DNA of 64,000 bases from Arthrospira sp. PCC 9108 (GCA_016745315.1 CP066886.1:837501-901500), one strand, 5' to 3'; shown: positions 28,101 to 37,331, counted from the first letter of the stretch. The notes: generated by a model from the sequence alone, not told the origin. Program-made: numbers and translations.

Positions 28101-28927
28101 AGAGCGATATCACGATTAGCTAAGGGTTGCTGATTAAGTTGTTGGCGACTGTATAATGATATAGAGGCGGTGATAATTACGGCTGAATAAATGGCAATTA
28201 TGGGAAAGGTTGACCAACTCCACCCCCAGTGAAGGTAACTGATTAGTAATAAATTGGCGAGTTGTAGCTTGTGGGTAACTGATGGTGTAGAATAGAGTTT
28301 GATGGTGGTGGTGGATAGGAGAAAGGTGGCGATCGCAATGGTAATCCATCCTAGGGGATATCCCCATAATCCCAAGCCATCCATTGCCCAAAAATTGAGG
28401 GGAATTAACAGTAAGGTAACTTGACACAAAGTGGCAGCAGTCAAGGTTAAGTTATTCTGTTTTTCCGTCCATTGGCTACCGCCCCAAAATGCCAAAGTAT
28501 AAGCAAGCAATACTGTATATTGTGCAAAAGCAGGGAATCTTTCCCACTGACTCGCCGCCAGTACGCCGGAAGATACGACCACCATAAACAGTCCTAAAAA
28601 TAGCAGCCAACGCACACTGAGTTCAGCTTTGAAAGACTGTAATAATCGGGTGATTACGGGGGGAATGTTTGGCGGTAATGTGGCGGTAAAAGTAGTTTGA
28701 GGTTCCCTAATAATAGGTGGTTGAGCTTTCCTAACATGGGGATGATATACGCGGGAAGGTGGCGGTAAGGGTAGGGGTTGACTTAGATGCAGTTTACAGA
28801 GTTGTTTAACCTGTTCTTGAGAAATCAAACCTAATTCTAGCCAATATTCCAAACCATACAACAGATCAGGATGATCTGGATTAATTGTAACTTTAATCGC
28901 GATCCATCGTTCCAAGGGTGAGGACAT
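25151..28927 (-). CDS. Giant polytopic membrane protein, hypothetical
   Basis: About 1,258 aa from ATG 28927 (SSPLERWIAIKVTI); a longer frame from 29008 exists, but its extra N-terminus looks non-coding. Residues 1-110 are soluble, with a Pro-rich segment, and may be a small helical domain (DLLYGLEYWLELGLISQEQVKQLCKLH). The rest is an almost unbroken series of hydrophobic helices, probably 30 or more, ending in a short cytoplasmic tail. Such proteins are annotated as DUF2157-like or simply hypothetical in cyanobacteria. No transporter motif or catalytic residue is evident. Single gene, with a wide upstream gap. Confidence 0.7.
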   Translation of the reverse strand: MSSPLERWIAIKVTINPDHPDLLYGLEYWLELGLISQEQVKQLCKLHLSQPLPLPPPSRVYHPHVRKAQPPIIREPQTTFTATLPPNIPPVITRLLQSFKAELSVRWLLFLGLFMVVVSSGVLAASQWERFPAFAQYTVLLAYTLAFWGGSQWTEKQNNLTLTAATLCQVTLLLIPLNFWAMDGLGLWGYPLGWITIAIATFLLSTTTIKLYSTPSVTHKLQLANLLLISYLHWGWSWSTFPIIAIYSAVIITASISLYSRQQLNQQPLANRDIALLIYSLIIILGRGIFVAEVPLDTLGLAVGICGWLIYSFSSPLINRSGYGLLILGWLISLISYPGHAFVISALVIYIWNQHLRNSWRRRDLLVIFAIGLQMIWLLGLMIPSGIRQTAIINVAAITNSQNYPWSLLSLTWFPYLILMLAVTEWLYQIPKRRLALFGEKIALLLGVVLALLGVINPLTRSLNLIASTLTLAVVTKRRTYHPFRVYLTHITALLAVVSSINWLIPTLNYTKWAIILLLLMLGEFGLSIASHHHFLSRYDTPDHSWGKSGFYLGLVLAGCSYLLLSNSIEPVNLIWLITPLGLTFIAKYGSNSQQKQSAELAIVTTVVAQLLTVQLPVIWAISLGISTVIIAINSYYIRRLIVAAIALGFGLSFLTAILWELQILSNLDWLLVNAITLGSLWILRHNLLNREALLAKLYRQAADLWATSLAAIQLLLLTFHSLSVFQQQIQPSLLAVLVIALTVAAIAFRTQTATLSTRSFDNGIYGTFWGIQLLVSEILGFLPHSLILLAIANTALGIIVQIGGDWWQQKHPDLSIPQSLQVIPLLYGILGSLLRFNEIAVWTGLNTLGFALILIGVGRRQYSLKPLVYLGIVGVSIAAGEMLFQQVSYQSLANQLVAFTVLTTSFVYLYRILSSTLARFLHLVAGEITAIAHCHWLIASVLLVISCFLPGNSSPLVGLGSGILLSRYAIVQGRIQPHQQPQNIWVYVGLLQAVAIVYYVIDVLNLGNILFPWIGAIASIIAYYFYISPWENWGWSQTPWRRYAVVLPIGSIAIIHSFINPPQLTSWYIATVITAIFYVFLAELSQNIRFTYLSLFLLNWVILKAIVATPAATYLLWIVTPPALSMLYILQVEPYLKGSQRRPLRHLIRILSISLICVISLLESQWVGIIPGIISLIAIGAGLTIKTRAFLYIGTATFIINIVNQLIILNSVYSFIKWIVVFIGGLMFIWGAANFETRRDQILSLFQNSLQELDRWE

Positions 28928-29008
28928 AATTGCAGGAAGGTTGATTAATGCTAACAGGTAAGTAAAACTATTCTGGCATCGAAAAATGATTTTGGCAATA
29001 TTTGCCAA

Positions 29009-29408
29009 GTCGATCGCCTAAATATATAATGAAGCTAGTATAGGCGAGAGGATGGGAAATTTGTGCCAATTAATGAAGTGGCTGATAATCCATTGCCATT
29101 GTTAAGGAAATCAAGCAGTTACATAGATAACAGATTTGGGAATTGTGTCAGGAGAGACCCCAATTAAAACAGTGTCATAATTTCGCTACGGGTAGGGATG
29201 AACTGTGAATAGTATAAAAGCATAAACCAACCACCACAGTTCAAACCCAGCCATGATTTCAGCGACTAAACTACCATTTCTCTCTGTTCTTTGTCTAATG
29301 GCTCAAATTCGGGCTAATCTTAATATCATGTTGTTAGAACATTATGATCAGCTTACCCAATTATTGATGGTGATACCGAAGTTGTCACTGATGTTCAATG
29401 CCATTAGA
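29009..29408. other. Intergenic region between giant membrane protein gene and bvdR
   Basis: Four hundred bp with no strong feature. A 55-codon plus-strand frame starting at ATG 29253 (MISATKLPFLSVLCLMAQIR) runs into the end of bvdR; its codon use is not convincing and I do not call it a gene. Confidence 0.4.
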
Positions 29409-30428
29409 TTAACTCTGGGTTAAAATCACAGTTTCGCCTGTTTCAGCAGACTGTCTAGCGGCATCAGCTACTTTCAGGGTATAAAGACTATCTGCGTTAG
29501 AAACATAAAGAGGTGTTCCGTCAAAAAGGTGATCGAGAACCATCTGAGTATCCCGCACAAACAAACCGCTACGACTTCCGACTTCAATAGGTTGAGGGAT
29601 ATCTCCCTGTAGTAGTTGGCCCCCTTTTGGGGTAAATATCAAAGTTCCGGCTTCTCCATAAAGGGTAAAAAGGTTTTCGGACTCCCAAAAGGTTTCGCCT
29701 TTTCCGTAGACGACTTCGCCAATGGTTCCACAGGTAAAGTGTAACTGAGTCTGACACCAACAGGAACGATAGCGATCGCGATCGCGATCGACATTCCAAA
29801 ACTGACTCTGGGCATTTACAGAAGCGACAGCACCAAATAGGTCAGTCAAGCGATGTAGACGGGAAAGGGCCCCCACCAAGGGAAAACCAAACAGAGAATT
29901 TTGATAGGTCCAGCGATGAGAAGCGGGACGTTGAGGGTTAATAGTGCTGTAGCGGGCATAAAATACGGTTCCGATCGCCTCTAAAGCTGCTTTGATAGCA
30001 TTGTGCAATCCCCCCAAAAGTTCGAGATGTTCCACATGAAGGAGTTTTTGGCGGCGTGAAGCCAAGGCGATTAACTCCTGACCCTGTTGAGGGTCAAGAC
30101 AGAGGGGATATTCAACGACCACGTGCTTATCATTTTCGAGGGCGGCTTTTGCGATCGCCCCATGATCGCGGTTAATGGTGCTAATGATAATCAGGTCTAA
30201 ATCGTCCCGTTGTACTAATTCCAGCCAATTAGGGACTAATTGGGCATTAAACTCCTGACAGAAGGCTGCTGTAGTTTCAGGGCTATGACCAGTCACGGCG
30301 ACTAAATGCGATCGCTGATCACTGTAGAGGGTTTGGGCGCGGGACTTAGCAACATACCCAGTGCCCACCAAACCGACGCGAATAGTGGAAGGGTCAGAAA
30401 TTGTATTAGAAAAATTACTGGCTGTCAT
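29409..30428 (-). CDS. bvdR: Biliverdin reductase
   Basis: This 339-aa enzyme belongs to the Gfo/Idh/MocA fold. The Rossmann motif GLVGTGYVAKSRAQ is at about aa 18-32. The family catalytic-region phrase is HVVVEYPLCLDP. HVEHLELLGGLHNAI, FYARYSTI, FGFPLVGALSRL and VYGKGE follow and closely track, from memory, Synechocystis BvdR (slr1784). It reduces biliverdin IX-alpha to bilirubin with NADPH and is linked to normal phycobilisome formation in cyanobacteria. It is divergent from petF. The start ATG 30428 gives normal length. Confidence 0.8.
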   Translation of the reverse strand: MTASNFSNTISDPSTIRVGLVGTGYVAKSRAQTLYSDQRSHLVAVTGHSPETTAAFCQEFNAQLVPNWLELVQRDDLDLIIISTINRDHGAIAKAALENDKHVVVEYPLCLDPQQGQELIALASRRQKLLHVEHLELLGGLHNAIKAALEAIGTVFYARYSTINPQRPASHRWTYQNSLFGFPLVGALSRLHRLTDLFGAVASVNAQSQFWNVDRDRDRYRSCWCQTQLHFTCGTIGEVVYGKGETFWESENLFTLYGEAGTLIFTPKGGQLLQGDIPQPIEVGSRSGLFVRDTQMVLDHLFDGTPLYVSNADSLYTLKVADAARQSAETGETVILTQS

Positions 30429-30556
30429 CTATAGACTGATATATTTTCGGGGGATATGACGAAGGGTTAAAACCCTAACTCATCCATTATTATCCCTTAT
30501 GCTGACGACAGTGCAACCACCTGGCCCTATGTAATGGCCACATCAGATATAAGCAA

Positions 30557-30584
30557 TTGGGATGTAATTAGAAAAATTTATAAC
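30557..30584 (+). promoter_or_regulatory. Tentative petF promoter
   Basis: TTGGGA (30557-30562), a 16-bp spacer, then TATAAC (30579-30584), about 165 bp before the petF start. It implies a long leader. The rest of the 320-bp gap between bvdR and petF shows no other clear signal. Confidence 0.3.
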
Positions 30585-30750
30585 AAAAACCGTTCATAAT
30601 ATGGCCGTAAAAGGTTTTACAACCTCGTGTTTTTCCTTTAATATCAGAAAGTGAAGAAAACCGAGACCACAGGGAGTCAGCCTAATATTCCCTTGTGATT
30701 TATATAGGTTTTTCTTATCAATTTTTTTGAGAACTAGAGAGGAACACTGA

Positions 30751-31050
30751 ATGGCTACTTACAAAGTCACTCTGATTAGCGAAGCTGAAGGCATCAACGA
30801 AACCATCGATTGCGATGATGATACATATATTCTTGATGCTGCCGAAGAGGCTGGACTAGATCTGCCCTATTCCTGCCGCGCTGGTGCTTGCTCCACCTGT
30901 GCTGGTAAAATCACCAGTGGTAGCATTGACCAGTCTGATCAGTCTTTCTTAGATGATGATCAGATCGAAGCTGGGTATGTTTTGACTTGTGTAGCCTATC
31001 CCACCTCCGACTGCACAATCCAAACTCACCAAGAAGAAGGACTCTACTAA
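30751..31050 (+). CDS. petF: Plant-type [2Fe-2S] ferredoxin
   Basis: This 99-aa protein has the cluster ligands in CRAGACSTC plus a distal Cys in VLTCVAYP. It is almost the same as the Spirulina platensis ferredoxin whose structure is a classic, with a few substitutions (for example Ser for Asn in TLISEAEG). It accepts electrons from photosystem I and feeds FNR, nitrogen, sulfur and bilin reductases. GAGGAACACTGA supplies the ribosome-binding site. Monocistronic by spacing. It is the best species marker in the window. Confidence 0.97.
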   Translation: MATYKVTLISEAEGINETIDCDDDTYILDAAEEAGLDLPYSCRAGACSTCAGKITSGSIDQSDQSFLDDDQIEAGYVLTCVAYPTSDCTIQTHQEEGLY

Positions 31051-31132
31051 GTTTCTCCAACCTGGTCAGAGAAGGGAGAACAGGTTATTTGGGTTACAGT
31101 GGATCTGTTCTTCCTTCCCCTATAGCCAGGAT

Positions 31133-32788
31133 TTATGGAGATTGCTGCCCAGTGATTAAATAATTGTTCAGGGGTTCTAGTTGAGTCCCCGGAAAATAAA
31201 ATTCCAAAATGCGATCGCTAAACCACCCCAACCGGGCGAGTTTATGCGATCCTATTTGGCTGAAACCGACACCATGACCAAACCCGCCGCCGACAAAATT
31301 ATAGCCTTGGAGAGTTTGGTTAGGGCCATAAATCGGATCAATATAAAATAGGGTACTAATAGGAGGCCAAAAAGCACTTTGGACCTCATCCTTATGGATT
31401 GGGATAACACCCCGATCAGTTTGTACCTCCATTTTCAACACCCGGCCAGAGTGGGCTCTTTCCACCACCCTCACCTGTTGAATAGTTTTAAAATCTGCCA
31501 GGGGACTTTTGCGACGCTTGAGATAAAATTGCAGATGATTAGTCATGGCCTTGAGATCAGTTCGGTATTGCCAGCGAAAATCACTCCAACCCTCTTCATT
31601 AAAACCCTTCCTCAGAGTCATAAACCGCCGGAAGTTCTGTTCATCAGCTAGGCTGTAGCTTTCCAGGTTCCACACATTTTGAGTAGTATCTAATACTGAC
31701 CTGAGATAGGGGGGCTTGGGTCCATCCCAGACATCATTAAAATTAGCAGTAATGCCACCACTAGAGGAGAAATAGACGGCATCCACCAATTCCCCATCAT
31801 AGGTCAGCACTAGGCCTTTGGTGTTAGTAATAGCGTTATCAGTGGATGGGTAAACCTCGGTTAATCCCTTATATACTTGACAATCTGTATTGGCACAAAT
31901 TTGATAATTGTCGGCCTCAAACCGATGCAGATTCCGCAAGACATAGGTACGAGCTAAAATAGCCTGGGCTTCAATAGAAGCAGCCGGAGGCCATGCGCCC
32001 ATTTCATGGGGTACAACTCCCCGCAAATAGGTTTCTAAGGGAACATGATTAACTAGGGTATAGGTTCCGTAGGCATCTGGCTGGAGTTTTAAACTGCCTC
32101 CATAAACTAAAGCCTGGGGATCATCTCTTTTCTTACCTACGGAAATGATATTCTGGGTAGCTTCAATTTTTAACTCTTGGCGGTTGTAACGATAGCCACC
32201 TAAGATCCAATAGGGAACGGGTTTCTGTGTGACTGCTTGGCTAGTGAAGGTAGGCTGATAGCCCTGGGCTTTTATGCTTTCTAGCAACCATCGGCGCAAC
32301 AGGGGGGTTGAGTAAGTTTCCCGAGAAGCCCAAACCTGCCATACATCAGGTTGCGCTAGTTCAACTTCGATTCCCATTTCTTGCCATTTGTTAGCCTGCT
32401 GTGCGGCGGTTTCATAGCTGCGGTGACTGCTGAAAATCAGACGCTCCTTAACTTGGGGTTCTGGAAGGGGCTGCATTTCCACCTGAATAACGGCGCTGAG
32501 GGTATGCAGGATTTGTTCACCTTGGGGGGTGGCAAAACGCAGGGTTAGATGGTCGCCAGGTTTGGCTTGCAATACGAGGGTATCTGTGGGGGTTTTGCCA
32601 AATTGCTGCACTACCCCGACTTCTAGGATAGGGTTAATTTCTTCTTGGGCGATCGCTTTATTCGGTGTCAGTCCTAATAAACATCCGAACATTAAAACCA
32701 TTGGCCACTTGGCTAAACTCTTAGGAACACATTGATCACTACTCCGGGAGTATAGGTTAGGTTGGGGGGCTGTTGTCGCGTTTATCAT
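31133..32788 (-). CDS. SpoIID/LytB domain protein
   Basis: This 551-aa protein begins with a hydrophobic signal region (WPMVLMFGCLLGLTPNKAIA, about aa 28-47). A SPOR-like segment lies near residues 110-190. The SpoIID domain then has RGVVPHEMGAWPPAASIEAQAILARTYVLRN, VDAVYFSSSGG and a GGGFGHGVGFSQIGSHKLA catalytic-type motif (about aa 495-515). SpoIID proteins are lytic transglycosylases that cut denuded glycan strands. In non-sporulating cyanobacteria the homologues are thought to act in cell-wall remodelling. Alone in its unit. Confidence 0.8.
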   Translation of the reverse strand: MINATTAPQPNLYSRSSDQCVPKSLAKWPMVLMFGCLLGLTPNKAIAQEEINPILEVGVVQQFGKTPTDTLVLQAKPGDHLTLRFATPQGEQILHTLSAVIQVEMQPLPEPQVKERLIFSSHRSYETAAQQANKWQEMGIEVELAQPDVWQVWASRETYSTPLLRRWLLESIKAQGYQPTFTSQAVTQKPVPYWILGGYRYNRQELKIEATQNIISVGKKRDDPQALVYGGSLKLQPDAYGTYTLVNHVPLETYLRGVVPHEMGAWPPAASIEAQAILARTYVLRNLHRFEADNYQICANTDCQVYKGLTEVYPSTDNAITNTKGLVLTYDGELVDAVYFSSSGGITANFNDVWDGPKPPYLRSVLDTTQNVWNLESYSLADEQNFRRFMTLRKGFNEEGWSDFRWQYRTDLKAMTNHLQFYLKRRKSPLADFKTIQQVRVVERAHSGRVLKMEVQTDRGVIPIHKDEVQSAFWPPISTLFYIDPIYGPNQTLQGYNFVGGGFGHGVGFSQIGSHKLARLGWFSDRILEFYFPGTQLEPLNNYLITGQQSP

Positions 32789-32832
32789 CTGGACTCTCAG
32801 ATATCAGGACATTGATCAATTATGAATGATCA

Positions 32833-32870
32833 AACCAAAATCTCCCGCTAGAATTGGATCTAACGGGAGA
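32833..32870 (-). terminator. Rho-independent terminator downstream of the PEP-CTERM gene
   Basis: Minus-strand stem TCTCCCGTTAG pairs with CTAGCGGGAGA (one mismatch) around an 8-nt loop, followed by TTTTGG. It lies 41 bp after the stop at 32911 and separates the gene from the SpoIID gene. Confidence 0.8.
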
Positions 32871-32910
32871 TCTGGAGGTAGTTACACAAGATTTCCGAGT
32901 GGGATTGAAA

Positions 32911-33684
32911 TTAAGATTTTTGTTCACCTTTGCGACTGACAAGGGAGAAAGCCGCGCCAACTGCTAGGAGTCCTAACACCATAGTAGGTTCAGGAACTTG
33001 CACACCTCTGATGGCATTCATATTTTTCTTGCCGATATCAAGGGCAAACACAACATCATTATAGTCTCTGTCACCACCACCGACGATATCTTCAAAAGCT
33101 AACACCAGATAGCCAGATTGTTCATAGGCCATCACTTGTTGGAATCCATTTCTGTTCCGGCTGGAGTCAACATATAAACGAGTAGGGTTGCTGCGTCCAT
33201 AACCATCTGAATTGAGGAAAAAGTCTAGGGTGGTTCCTCCGTTAACTGTACCCAAGCTGACAAAATCACCTGCTTGTAAAGGATTAGCGGTTGGGTCGTT
33301 GCGAGAATTTCGATAACCGGTATAAGTTGAGCAACTGCTAGTTAGGCAGACAATATCATCAAACAGAATAGTGTCTGATATGTTGGTAGCCCCCGTAGCG
33401 GAAACACCTAATTGGTTGCGGTAATTGGCACCCTCACTGAGGAAATGCACTTTAACTTCATGGTCGAAATCTAATGTGAGTTTACTCAAATCTAGCTGAC
33501 GACTAGAAACAAATGAGGGGTCTAGGGCTTGATATTCGGTGTGGATATAGTCATTAAAAACACCGGAGTTAATCAGCCCTTGAAATTGTTGATCGGCTCG
33601 TTGAATAGTGAATGCAGCAGCGGAACCAGCAACGGCTAGGGTAGTTGTGACGGCTGTAAATGCTGCGAGGATTGTGGATTTCAT
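32911..33684 (-). CDS. Exported DUF4114-type protein with PEP-CTERM anchor
   Basis: This 257-aa protein has an N-terminal signal peptide (residues 3-24, ILAAFTAVTTTLAVAGSAAA). A beta-rich body ends with LVLAFEDIVGGGDRDYNDVVF, the DUF4114 calcium-type motif. The C-terminus is VPEPTMVLGLLAVGAAFSLV followed by SRKGE, a PEP-CTERM sorting signal recognised by exosortase and released or anchored at the surface. It is typically linked to exopolysaccharide-producing bacteria, which suits the sugar cluster in this window. No ligand is known. Confidence 0.85.
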   Translation of the reverse strand: MKSTILAAFTAVTTTLAVAGSAAAFTIQRADQQFQGLINSGVFNDYIHTEYQALDPSFVSSRQLDLSKLTLDFDHEVKVHFLSEGANYRNQLGVSATGATNISDTILFDDIVCLTSSCSTYTGYRNSRNDPTANPLQAGDFVSLGTVNGGTTLDFFLNSDGYGRSNPTRLYVDSSRNRNGFQQVMAYEQSGYLVLAFEDIVGGGDRDYNDVVFALDIGKKNMNAIRGVQVPEPTMVLGLLAVGAAFSLVSRKGEQKS

Positions 33685-34079
33685 GGGGGTTGGTCTCCGT
33701 AAGTTTTAAGATAACAGTTCAGTAACATGCGAGTCCTGGAAGATTCATAACTTTTTAGCTGATGAGTCCATTATGGAACAGGTATCAGTTATTTGTCCAG
33801 CAAAATTAGGAATCTTTACCAAATCTTTAAACAAATTATGGGTTGTATAAAGATTATGATATTTTTTAGGTGAAAATACGGAGAGATAATTGGGAATATT
33901 CCCCCTGGGTGTATAGAGAATTGATAATCTTGAGAAACCGGGTTTACAGCCCTTTTAGTAATCATGCAATAGGCATTAAAAGTCCCTCTCCCAAAGTAGG
34001 AGAGGGATTTAGGTTACTGAGTGATAAATCCGGTTCCTTTGAACCCCCTAGGGGGGCTATTGTGATGAAACCTCATGGG
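33685..34079. other. Intergenic region with palindrome
   Basis: Nearly 400 bp between the PEP-CTERM gene and ppsA. A 78-codon plus-strand frame (33870) is not gene-like. The DNA includes the hairpin at 33983-34007, and CCTAGGGGGGC near 34048. Confidence 0.4.
33983..34007 (-). terminator. Terminator-like hairpin downstream of ppsA
   Basis: TCCCTCTCC-CAAAGTA-GGAGAGGGA is a perfect 9-bp stem. On the minus strand it is followed by CTTTTAATG. It lies 73 bp after the ppsA stop. The same phrase is a common intergenic repeat in this genus as I remember it, so it may be a mobile repeat used as terminator. Confidence 0.55.
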
Positions 34080-36575
34080 TTATTTCTCGATTTTGGCGAC
34101 CTCTAGTAATGTTTTGAGTAGGGAATCAGGATTAAGACTAATGGAATCAATCCCTAAGTCAACCAAAAACCGGGTAAATTCAGGATAATCACTGGGTGCT
34201 TGACCACAAATACCAATCTTGCGATCGCGACGTTTAGCAGCTTGAATGACCATTTTAATCATGCGCTTAACTGCTTCGTCCCGTTCATCAAAAATGTGGG
34301 CTACGAGTCCGGAATCACGATCTAAGCCGAGAGTTAACTGGGTTAAATCATTGGAACCGATAGAAAAACCATCAAACACCTGACAAAACTGGTCAGCCAA
34401 TAAAACATTACTGGGTAACTCACACATGACATAAACTTGCAGACTATTTTCGCCACGTTTTAAGCCATGTTTTGCCATTTCTGCTAAGACCTGCTGACCT
34501 TCTTCGGGGGTGCGACAGAAAGGAATCATGGGAATGACATTAGCTAATCCCATTTCATCCCGAACCTGCTTGATAGCTTGACATTCCAAGGCGAAGGCTT
34601 GGCGATATTTGGGGTCAGTATACCGAGACGCACCGCGCCAACCAATCATGGGGTTTTCTTCGATTGGTTCAAATTGTCGCCCTCCCAGCAAATTGGCGTA
34701 TTCGTTACTTTTTAAATCGCTCATGCGGACAATAACGGGTTTGGGATAAAAAGCAGCAGCAATAGTGCCAATTCCTTGGGCGAGTTGACTAATAAAATAG
34801 TCGGGTTTGCTATTAAATCCGGCGGTGAGTTTTTCGATTTCCTGGCGCGTGGCTTGATCTTGGAGTTGGTCAAAGTGAATTAAGGCGAGGGGATGGACTC
34901 GGATCTGATTGGCGATGATAAATTCTAGTCGCGCTAGTCCTACGCCGTCACAGGGTTGAGAGGCGAGGCTAAAGGCTTCTGCTGGGTTGCCAATATTGAG
35001 TAAAATTTGGGTGCGGGTTTTGGGTAAATCGTCTAATACGGTTTTGGCGATCGCAAAAGGTACTAAACCCTGATAGACCTTACCGACTTCCCCCTCAGCG
35101 CAGGAAACGGTTACGGCTTGACCTGTGCGTAAGATATCGGTAGCATTACCACAGCCCACAATAGCGGGAATGCCCATTTCTCGCGCAATAATCGCCGCAT
35201 GACAGGTGCGACCGCCGGAGTTGGTAATAATGGCGGAGGCTTTTTTCATAATTGGTTCCCAGTCGGGGTCTGTTTTTTGGGTAACTAAAATTTCCCCTGG
35301 TTTAAATTCATGAATGCGCTGGACATTCAGGAGAAGGCGGGTTTTACCTTGACCAATACGATCGCCTACAGCGCGACCCTCGACTAAGACTTCTGCTGTA
35401 CCTTGGAGGTGATATTGTTGCAAAATGCGATCGGACTTTTGAGATTGGACTGTTTCCGGACGCGCCTGGACAATAAATAATTCCCCAGTTTGGCCGTCTT
35501 TAGCCCATTCAATGTCCATGGGGGAATAACAGCCCCGAATTTGGTTATAGTGATCTTCGATAATTTGCGCCCATTTAGCCAGCTTGAGAATTTCCTCATC
35601 ACTGAGGGCAAATTTTTGTTGTTCAGTTTCTGGGACGGGGATAATGCGGGTAGCTTGATGGCGATCGTAAACCATTTTTACGGCTTTACTACCCAGACGC
35701 TTGGCGATAATCGGTCGAAAACCCTCCCGCAACATGGGTTTAAATACCATGAATTCATCAGGGTTGACAGTCCCTTGGACTATGGTTTCCCCTAAGCCAT
35801 AGGCGGCGGTAATTATGACGGCATTTTTGAATCCGGTTTCTGTATCAATTGAGAACATTACCCCGGAAGTGGCTAAGTCCGATCGCACCATTTTTTGTAT
35901 GCCAATAGATAAGGCTACATCAAAATGATCGAAACCTTGGAGGCTACGGTAGGAAATAGCGCGATCGGTGAATAGGGAGGCGAAACATTTGCGAGTCGCT
36001 TCTAAAATTCCCTTGATACCGTGAATATTTAAATAGGTTTCCTGTTGTCCCGCTTCCGCGTGCGTCACAGCAGCAAATTGGTTGGTTTTCCCAAAGGTGG
36101 ATCCTGTGTGACGCACCCTACCGTTAGGGAGGTCTTCAGCGGTGGCTGACGATCGCACTGCTACATCTGTTTCATTACCATATAGATCGCACAGTTGTTT
36201 ATAGGCTATGGCGATCGCCTGTTCGAGATCGGGGGGTAACAAGGTATTAACAATTAGCGATCGGGCTTCTTTCCCGCGCTGGCGCAGGTTTTTAATATCC
36301 TCAATATCCAGACCCGCCAATAACCGCCGCAACTCACTTTCCAAACCGCCATATTCAATAAAATAGCGATAGGCTTCCGCCGTGATTGCAAAACCCTGGG
36401 GAACATTAATTCCCCGCAATTCCAGTTGTTGAATCATCTCCCCTAGGGAAGCATTTTTACCACCCACTAGGGGAAGGTCAGCCAGTCGCACATCTTCAAA
36501 CCATAAAATCAGAGTTTTGTTTTGCTTAACTTGGGCTTTTGTATTGGCAAATAGTTTTAACATGGGCTGAAACAC
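34080..36575 (-). CDS. ppsA: Phosphoenolpyruvate synthase
   Basis: This 831-aa protein has the N-terminal ATP-binding domain (PLVGGKNASLGEM, then RSSATAEDLP), the central phosphohistidine swivel domain GGRTCHAAIIAREMGIPAIVG with catalytic His (about aa 455), and a C-terminal PEP/pyruvate TIM barrel with GSNDLTQLTLGLDRD and a near-terminal GICGQAPSD. It converts pyruvate plus ATP to PEP, AMP and phosphate for gluconeogenesis. Length is normal. ATG 36575 is used; a later Met at aa 5 is possible. Divergent from the HxlR gene, with 363 bp between. Confidence 0.93.
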   Translation of the reverse strand: MFQPMLKLFANTKAQVKQNKTLILWFEDVRLADLPLVGGKNASLGEMIQQLELRGINVPQGFAITAEAYRYFIEYGGLESELRRLLAGLDIEDIKNLRQRGKEARSLIVNTLLPPDLEQAIAIAYKQLCDLYGNETDVAVRSSATAEDLPNGRVRHTGSTFGKTNQFAAVTHAEAGQQETYLNIHGIKGILEATRKCFASLFTDRAISYRSLQGFDHFDVALSIGIQKMVRSDLATSGVMFSIDTETGFKNAVIITAAYGLGETIVQGTVNPDEFMVFKPMLREGFRPIIAKRLGSKAVKMVYDRHQATRIIPVPETEQQKFALSDEEILKLAKWAQIIEDHYNQIRGCYSPMDIEWAKDGQTGELFIVQARPETVQSQKSDRILQQYHLQGTAEVLVEGRAVGDRIGQGKTRLLLNVQRIHEFKPGEILVTQKTDPDWEPIMKKASAIITNSGGRTCHAAIIAREMGIPAIVGCGNATDILRTGQAVTVSCAEGEVGKVYQGLVPFAIAKTVLDDLPKTRTQILLNIGNPAEAFSLASQPCDGVGLARLEFIIANQIRVHPLALIHFDQLQDQATRQEIEKLTAGFNSKPDYFISQLAQGIGTIAAAFYPKPVIVRMSDLKSNEYANLLGGRQFEPIEENPMIGWRGASRYTDPKYRQAFALECQAIKQVRDEMGLANVIPMIPFCRTPEEGQQVLAEMAKHGLKRGENSLQVYVMCELPSNVLLADQFCQVFDGFSIGSNDLTQLTLGLDRDSGLVAHIFDERDEAVKRMIKMVIQAAKRRDRKIGICGQAPSDYPEFTRFLVDLGIDSISLNPDSLLKTLLEVAKIEK

Positions 36576-36938
36576 TCCAAATCAAAGTTGCCGTCATCAA
36601 ACTGGCGGCTTTCGGTTTATCGAATTTAATCAGAAACAAATGACGGATGGGATAGAAACCCTTAATCGTCCTTAGCTACGAGTTTTAGGCAGTTATTGAA
36701 AATCATTTTTACCTTGATCCCCAATTTTATGTTGTCACAGAAAACTGGTTTTTAGGTATTTCTTATCTAGGTAGACGGTTAAACGTTGTTTTTTTGGTGA
36801 CTACTTTTATTATATTGCTTTTCTCATAAAACGACATCTCCTGATCACCCTCAGCCATAGTTACCAGACTAAAATCATGATGAATTGTGGGAAATATGGG
36901 TTATTCTTAAAAAAGATTAAGCAGATCAGGAGCTTAAA
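36576..36938. other. Divergent promoter region between ppsA and HxlR gene
   Basis: Non-coding and AT-rich. It must hold both promoters. I see no operator with clear dyad symmetry. AGGAGC (36929) serves as ribosome-binding site for the HxlR gene. Confidence 0.4.
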
Positions 36939-37331
36939 ATGAAAGTTAAGAAATATTACGAATCCGTTGCCCCTTATGAACGGGATCAGTGCGCTGAGAT
37001 CATTTGTCCCATTCAGTTTTTAATGGATATCATTGGCAGTAAATGGTCAGTCCAAATTTTGCGGGAGTTATTCCGAGGCGATATGAGAACCCATGAATTG
37101 ATTGAAGCCTTACCAGGGATCAGCACAAAGACTCTGACGATCCGATTGAGAGAGTTAGAAAAGTATGGCTTATTAATCCGTACCGTTTACCCAGAAATCC
37201 CTCCCCATGTGGAATATTCTCTCACTGCTAAAGGTCGGGAACTAAAACCTGTGATTTTGGCCATGAAACAAGTGGGGGAACAGTGGCTACACCAGGAAAG
37301 TTGTATATGTGCTTTGGAATTGAGCGGCTAG
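36939..37331 (+). CDS. HxlR-family transcriptional regulator
   Basis: This 130-aa protein has the winged-helix HxlR signature: CPIQFLMDIIGSKWSVQILRELF, FRGDMRTHELIEALPGISTKTLTIRLRELEKYGLL and YSLTAKGRELKPVI. Two Cys precede the domain (QCAEIIC), which could sense redox or electrophiles as in some HxlR proteins. A target is not visible; the divergent ppsA is one candidate. Start ATG 36939 follows AGGAGC. Confidence 0.85.
   Translation: MKVKKYYESVAPYERDQCAEIICPIQFLMDIIGSKWSVQILRELFRGDMRTHELIEALPGISTKTLTIRLRELEKYGLLIRTVYPEIPPHVEYSLTAKGRELKPVILAMKQVGEQWLHQESCICALELSG

Noticed and set aside
28928..29008. 27-residue N-terminal extension of the giant membrane protein
   Set aside because: The extension contains an odd mix of residues and the ATG at 28927 begins a soluble domain with gene-like sequence.
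29253..29420. 55-codon plus-strand frame starting MISATKL
   Set aside because: It overlaps the 3' end of bvdR, has no ribosome-binding site and no recognisable feature.
33870..34106. 78-aa plus-strand frame before ppsA
   Set aside because: It includes a terminator-like palindrome and the 3' end of ppsA; composition is not protein-like.
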